In this document: piece after piece, positions 34,501 to 35,506 of the stretch
How positions within the stretch are numbered: position 1 is the stretch's first letter
How the letters are laid out: each line of letters begins with the position of its first letter
Source of the DNA: Candidatus Merdivicinus intestinavium
GTDB lineage: Bacteria > Bacillota > Clostridia > Oscillospirales > Ruminococcaceae
Assembly: GCA_018713245.1 (NCBI GenBank)
Contig: DVFM01000002.1
Location: forward strand, 1 to 35,506
Length of the DNA stretch: 35,506 bases
Reading direction: 5' to 3'
Position numbers and translations under genes: made by a program
Notes under the pieces: model-generated
Seen by the model: only the letters and a program-made list of their open reading frames with translations
What the model was told of the DNA's origin: nothing
Databases searched by the model: none

Positions 34501-34638
34501 GTCCGGCTGGGCTTCTCCCCCAAAGCGGTGGAGGAGACCAATATGCTGGAGGAACGCGTCTGCGAGCTGCCTGCGTCTGCCGACATCCGCCTGACCTTCC
34601 GGCCCTTCGAGATTAAGACGGTCAAGGTTTCCTACTAA
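31531..34638 (+). CDS. Alpha-mannosidase (GH38), cytoplasmic
   Basis: Zinc-dependent retaining alpha-mannosidase of about 1035 aa. An N-terminal beta domain (WGGEGVYGWFKTAFTVP) precedes the catalytic domain. LIGHSHMDTAWLWHIGE carries zinc ligands His260 and Asp262; WLPDTFGYSAAIPQIM holds the predicted nucleophile Asp372; NQFHDILPGTCIP gives the zinc His579. C-terminal beta domains contain AFDTSIFNDFVRQEIQFGY and YGFLPHNCGFSADSV. No signal peptide, so it acts on imported glycans. The ATG at 31531 was chosen because GAGGAATGCGC precedes it; the open frame extends back to 31297 without support. A DUF2500 gene follows 14 nt later. Confidence 0.94.
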   Translation: MLNDKQIQRMLDKLKRFEDTLDGMIFEKVGELPVSIYETKESLYQIPDSSLFTPIHPGDMWGGEGVYGWFKTAFTVPQELAGKPLFLRPRMGGYEAMLWVDGKPFGTFATKIVQTGHGNHYCDMVVKTPKAGQELDLTVEFYAGHYIMGCMPYEENPRHDFRFPFTSMDICVKNDKIAAFYFNLRTLNELIEVLDETSYRKAELIRVMLALHEVLYYDPANVSREEFYAALDQGQKIMAPALARRNSSTAPSVGLIGHSHMDTAWLWHIGETIKKCARTYSNQLNLMEQYPEYKFVQSSAYHSEVIREHYPELFERIRQKVLEGRYEPNGGVWVECDCNITSGESMIRQFLWGQRFTRKYFNYTSDAFWLPDTFGYSAAIPQIMKGCGVKYFLTTKMAWNDTNQFPYDTFYWKGIDGTKVFAHLNKTHVWPAPKDFYQYVYGTESADAIRQKYVADRKLISYGFGDGGGGPQFEMIEMARRCRDLEGCPKAEHTTVSHFMNELERTANNPDTYNGELYLELHRGTLTNQHQIKRNNRLSEIALHNLEYLTVYNAVENREAASDAAYRDLTCTLLVNQFHDILPGTCIPRAHQESLAATGELLQKAGSLIREAASPAQAEEQVTVINPTSFARSDVLYLDYVPGMKVRGNYPQQITETLEGGKKLAVAGVELPPYGSVVLTLEPGEPDGRSPFGISGRDLVTPFAQVTFDERGFMKSFKDTEADRELAGEGYPLNTFLVAEDLPSAWDNWDVDADLQMKFKDCAEFLSSEVISKGAVELRIRNKYRITEKSTITQDVIFYASSPLVKFETMMDWQDEHRFLKAAFDTSIFNDFVRQEIQFGYLKRPTTRNNSVDQAKFEVLNHKYTDLSESRYGVAILNDSKYGISAYEGQLRLSLHKGGVRPDFNGDKGRHYCEYGFLPHNCGFSADSVTQPAYAFNYKPIVVSGAREMASLIGVDCSNVIVETIKPCEDSARAFIVRLYEAEGARTIANVRLGFSPKAVEETNMLEERVCELPASADIRLTFRPFEIKTVKVSY

Positions 34639-34652
34639 GCGGAGGTGACGAG

Positions 34653-34997
34653 ATGCTGCGGCTGGTTCAGCTTTTACCGTTTCTGTTTTTACTGATATTC
34701 ATTGCCGCCATCGGAGCGTTCTTTTACACGCTGTTCCGGGCAACTTCCAAACAGAACAAAAACCGGGCGGCTCCGGAGCTGGTTACAGCCGCCGCGGTTG
34801 TGGCCAAGCGTGAGCAGCACAGGGACTCGCCGAGCCGCCGCATCTCTTCCCGTTACTACGCCACCTTCCAGGTGCCCAGCGGCGACCGGATGGAGCTGGA
34901 GGTGCCGGGGGAAGAATACGGCCTTCTGGCCGAGGGCGATGTGGGACGGCTCACCTTCCGCGGCACATTATTCCTGCATTTTGAACGGGAGCGGTAA
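34653..34997 (+). CDS. DUF2500 membrane protein
   Basis: The protein has 114 aa. One N-terminal transmembrane helix (LLPFLFLLIFIAAIGAFFYT, residues about 7-26), then a small beta domain: VVAKREQHRDSPSRRISSRY, YATFQVPSGDRMELEVPG, EEYGLLAEGDVGRLTFRG, ending LFLHFERER. This layout is that of DUF2500 proteins; no function is known. The ATG has GGAGGTGACGAG upstream. Probably co-transcribed with the mannosidase, though no functional link is evident. Confidence 0.85.
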   Translation: MLRLVQLLPFLFLLIFIAAIGAFFYTLFRATSKQNKNRAAPELVTAAAVVAKREQHRDSPSRRISSRYYATFQVPSGDRMELEVPGEEYGLLAEGDVGRLTFRGTLFLHFERER

Positions 34998-35014
34998 TTT
35001 TTTGAAAAACCCTC

Positions 35015-35043
35015 TTTACAAGCGGGGAAAAATGTGCTATAAT
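35015..35043 (+). promoter_or_regulatory. Promoter of tRNA-Gly
   Basis: TTTACA (35015-35020), 17-nt spacer, TATAAT (35038-35043), about 30 nt before the tRNA. Confidence 0.85.
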
Positions 35044-35047
35044 ACAA

Positions 35048-35071
35048 AAGCTGGCTCAAAAAGCCAGCTTC
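35048..35071 (+). other. Hairpin in the tRNA 5' leader
   Basis: AAGCTGGCT-caaaa-AGCCAGCTT, nine paired bases, ending three nt before the tRNA. No T-run, so probably not a terminator; it may assist tRNA processing. Confidence 0.55.
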
Positions 35072-35073
35072 AT

Positions 35074-35147
35074 GCGGACGTAGTTTAATGGCAGAGCTCC
35101 AGCTTCCCAAGCTGGTAACGCGGGTTCGATTCCCGTCGTCCGCTCCA
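35074..35147 (+). tRNA. tRNA-Gly (anticodon CCC)
   Basis: The sequence folds as a cloverleaf: acceptor arms GCGGACG and CGTCCGC, D arm around TTTAATGGCAGAG, anticodon stem CCAGC/GCTGG with loop TTCCCAA (anticodon CCC, reading GGG), T arm CGGGTTCGATTCCCG, discriminator T and an encoded CCA tail. Confidence 0.95.
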
Positions 35148-35149
35148 TG

Positions 35150-35184
35150 ATGGCGTGACAAAAAAGATGTCACGCCATTTTTCT
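35150..35184 (+). terminator. Intrinsic terminator of tRNA-Gly
   Basis: ATGGCGTGACA-aaaaaga-TGTCACGCCAT followed by TTTTCTT; an 11-bp perfect stem just after the CCA end. Confidence 0.9.
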
Positions 35185-35277
35185 TAGGTTTTATGGGGGT
35201 TTGCGGACTTTTTTAGAATTATTTAAACAGTGGTTTTACCGTAGATGTCCATCACATAAAATTAAGATAATATTGTG

Positions 35278-35325
35278 AAAACGAAGTTTTTGACCTGTTC
35301 AGGCAGGAAAAAAGCTTCGTTTTTT
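35278..35325 (+). terminator. Isolated long hairpin with T-run
   Basis: AAAACGAAG (35278-35286) pairs with CTTCGTTTT (35315-35323), with an inner TTTTT/AAAAA and CCTG/CAGG stem, followed by TTC. Looks like an intrinsic terminator, but no gene lies between the tRNA terminator and it; the 35185-35376 stretch holds nothing else recognised. Confidence 0.6.
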
Positions 35326-35376
35326 CATTTTCTACCATATTTTTCTCCCGCCGGAGATATAAAAGTTTCCGGCGTA

Positions 35377-35506
35377 TGAGCCCTTCCCGAAAAAAGGGAC
35401 ACGAAAAAGCGAGAAAAAACGGAATGAATCATAGAAATGCTGAGGGATGCTCACTCACGCTGCCTGGGAGATCATCTGTGTTTCAAATTGCGCGGGAGAA
35501 AGTCCT
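35377..35506 (-). mobile_element. End of an IS3-family (IS150-like) insertion sequence, truncated by the window
   Basis: From 35377 the plus strand reads TGAGCCCTTCCCGAAAAAAG then GGACACG, similar to IS150-group terminal repeats (TGAACCGCCCCCGAAAAG type). About 75 nt inside is the stop of a reading frame with an IS3 OrfB-like C-terminus. The other end and most of the transposase lie outside the window. Confidence 0.6.
35455..35506 (-). CDS. C-terminal fragment of an IS3-family transposase (partial)
   Basis: The last 16 codons read GLSPAQFETQMISQAA then TGA. The LSP.Q(F/Y)..Q pattern is the usual C-terminal end of IS3-group OrfB integrases (LSPVQYRTQ type). Assignment rests on this short match plus the nearby IS-like terminal repeat. 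Confidence 0.6.
   Translation of the reverse strand, partial: GLSPAQFETQMISQAA

Noticed and set aside
34856-35173. Minus-strand 105-aa frame containing DGNRTRVTSLGSW
   Set aside because: This is the antisense shadow of the tRNA-Gly gene, a well-known source of spurious proteins; it also overlaps the DUF2500 gene.

Overview
The window looks like chromosome from an anaerobic, endospore-forming, GC-rich member of the Clostridia, probably of the Oscillospiraceae/Ruminococcaceae type and probably from a gut. This is an inference from gene content: SpoIIE, a collagen-like (spore-coat type) protein, oxygen-independent (cbi-type) cobalamin synthesis, pyruvate formate-lyase, and cytoplasmic GH29 and GH38 glycosidases acting on host-type glycans. 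Shine-Dalgarno sequences of the GGAGG type precede nearly every gene, and TTG and GTG starts are fairly common.

Region 1 (1-10004, minus strand) is one long corrinoid/tetrapyrrole operon. It starts at a TTGATT-N17-TATAAT promoter, passes a cobalamin riboswitch and an intrinsic terminator, and then reads cbiK, cbiL, cbiF, cbiG, cbiH, cbiD, a small CPCC cysteine-rich protein, cbiET, hemA, sirC and a hemC-cobA fusion cut by the window edge. The set covers glutamyl-tRNA to precorrin-2, cobalt insertion and most corrin-ring methylations. cbiC, cbiJ, cbiA, cbiP, hemB, hemL and hemD are not in the window.

Region 2 (10146-14430) is accessory. It holds a collagen-like protein (plus strand) that converges on a minus-strand cluster: a small protein resembling a stand-alone FtsZ C-terminal domain, a membrane-anchored unknown, a cysteine-rich DUF3795-like protein, a frameshifted GNAT, an intact GNAT, a 36-residue membrane peptide and an EFR1-type flavodoxin/ferredoxin. 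Region 3 (14604-19036, plus strand) is a compact sugar operon: GHMP kinase, sugar-1-phosphate nucleotidylyltransferase, phosphohexomutase and GH29 alpha-L-fucosidase, closed by a strong hairpin.

Region 4 (19051-24748, minus strand) has rpsO and pnp, a lipoprotein gene interrupted by an in-frame amber codon, and an orphan peptide-type solute-binding lipoprotein. Region 5 (24750-28802) holds pflB, controlled by a ZTP (pfl-motif) riboswitch with its terminator, and pflA. pflA is separated from pflB and flanked by intergenic repeats, including elements with TTGTAGGGGCG terminal inverted repeats. Region 6 has spoIIE (minus), a GH38 alpha-mannosidase with a DUF2500 membrane protein (plus), tRNA-Gly(CCC), and at the right edge the end of an IS3-family insertion sequence.

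The best candidates for something not well described are the FtsZ-C-like small protein, the kinase/nucleotidylyltransferase/mutase/fucosidase operon, the CPCC protein locked by overlaps into the cobalamin operon, and the repeat family around pflA. No CRISPR array, prophage or obvious defence system was seen.
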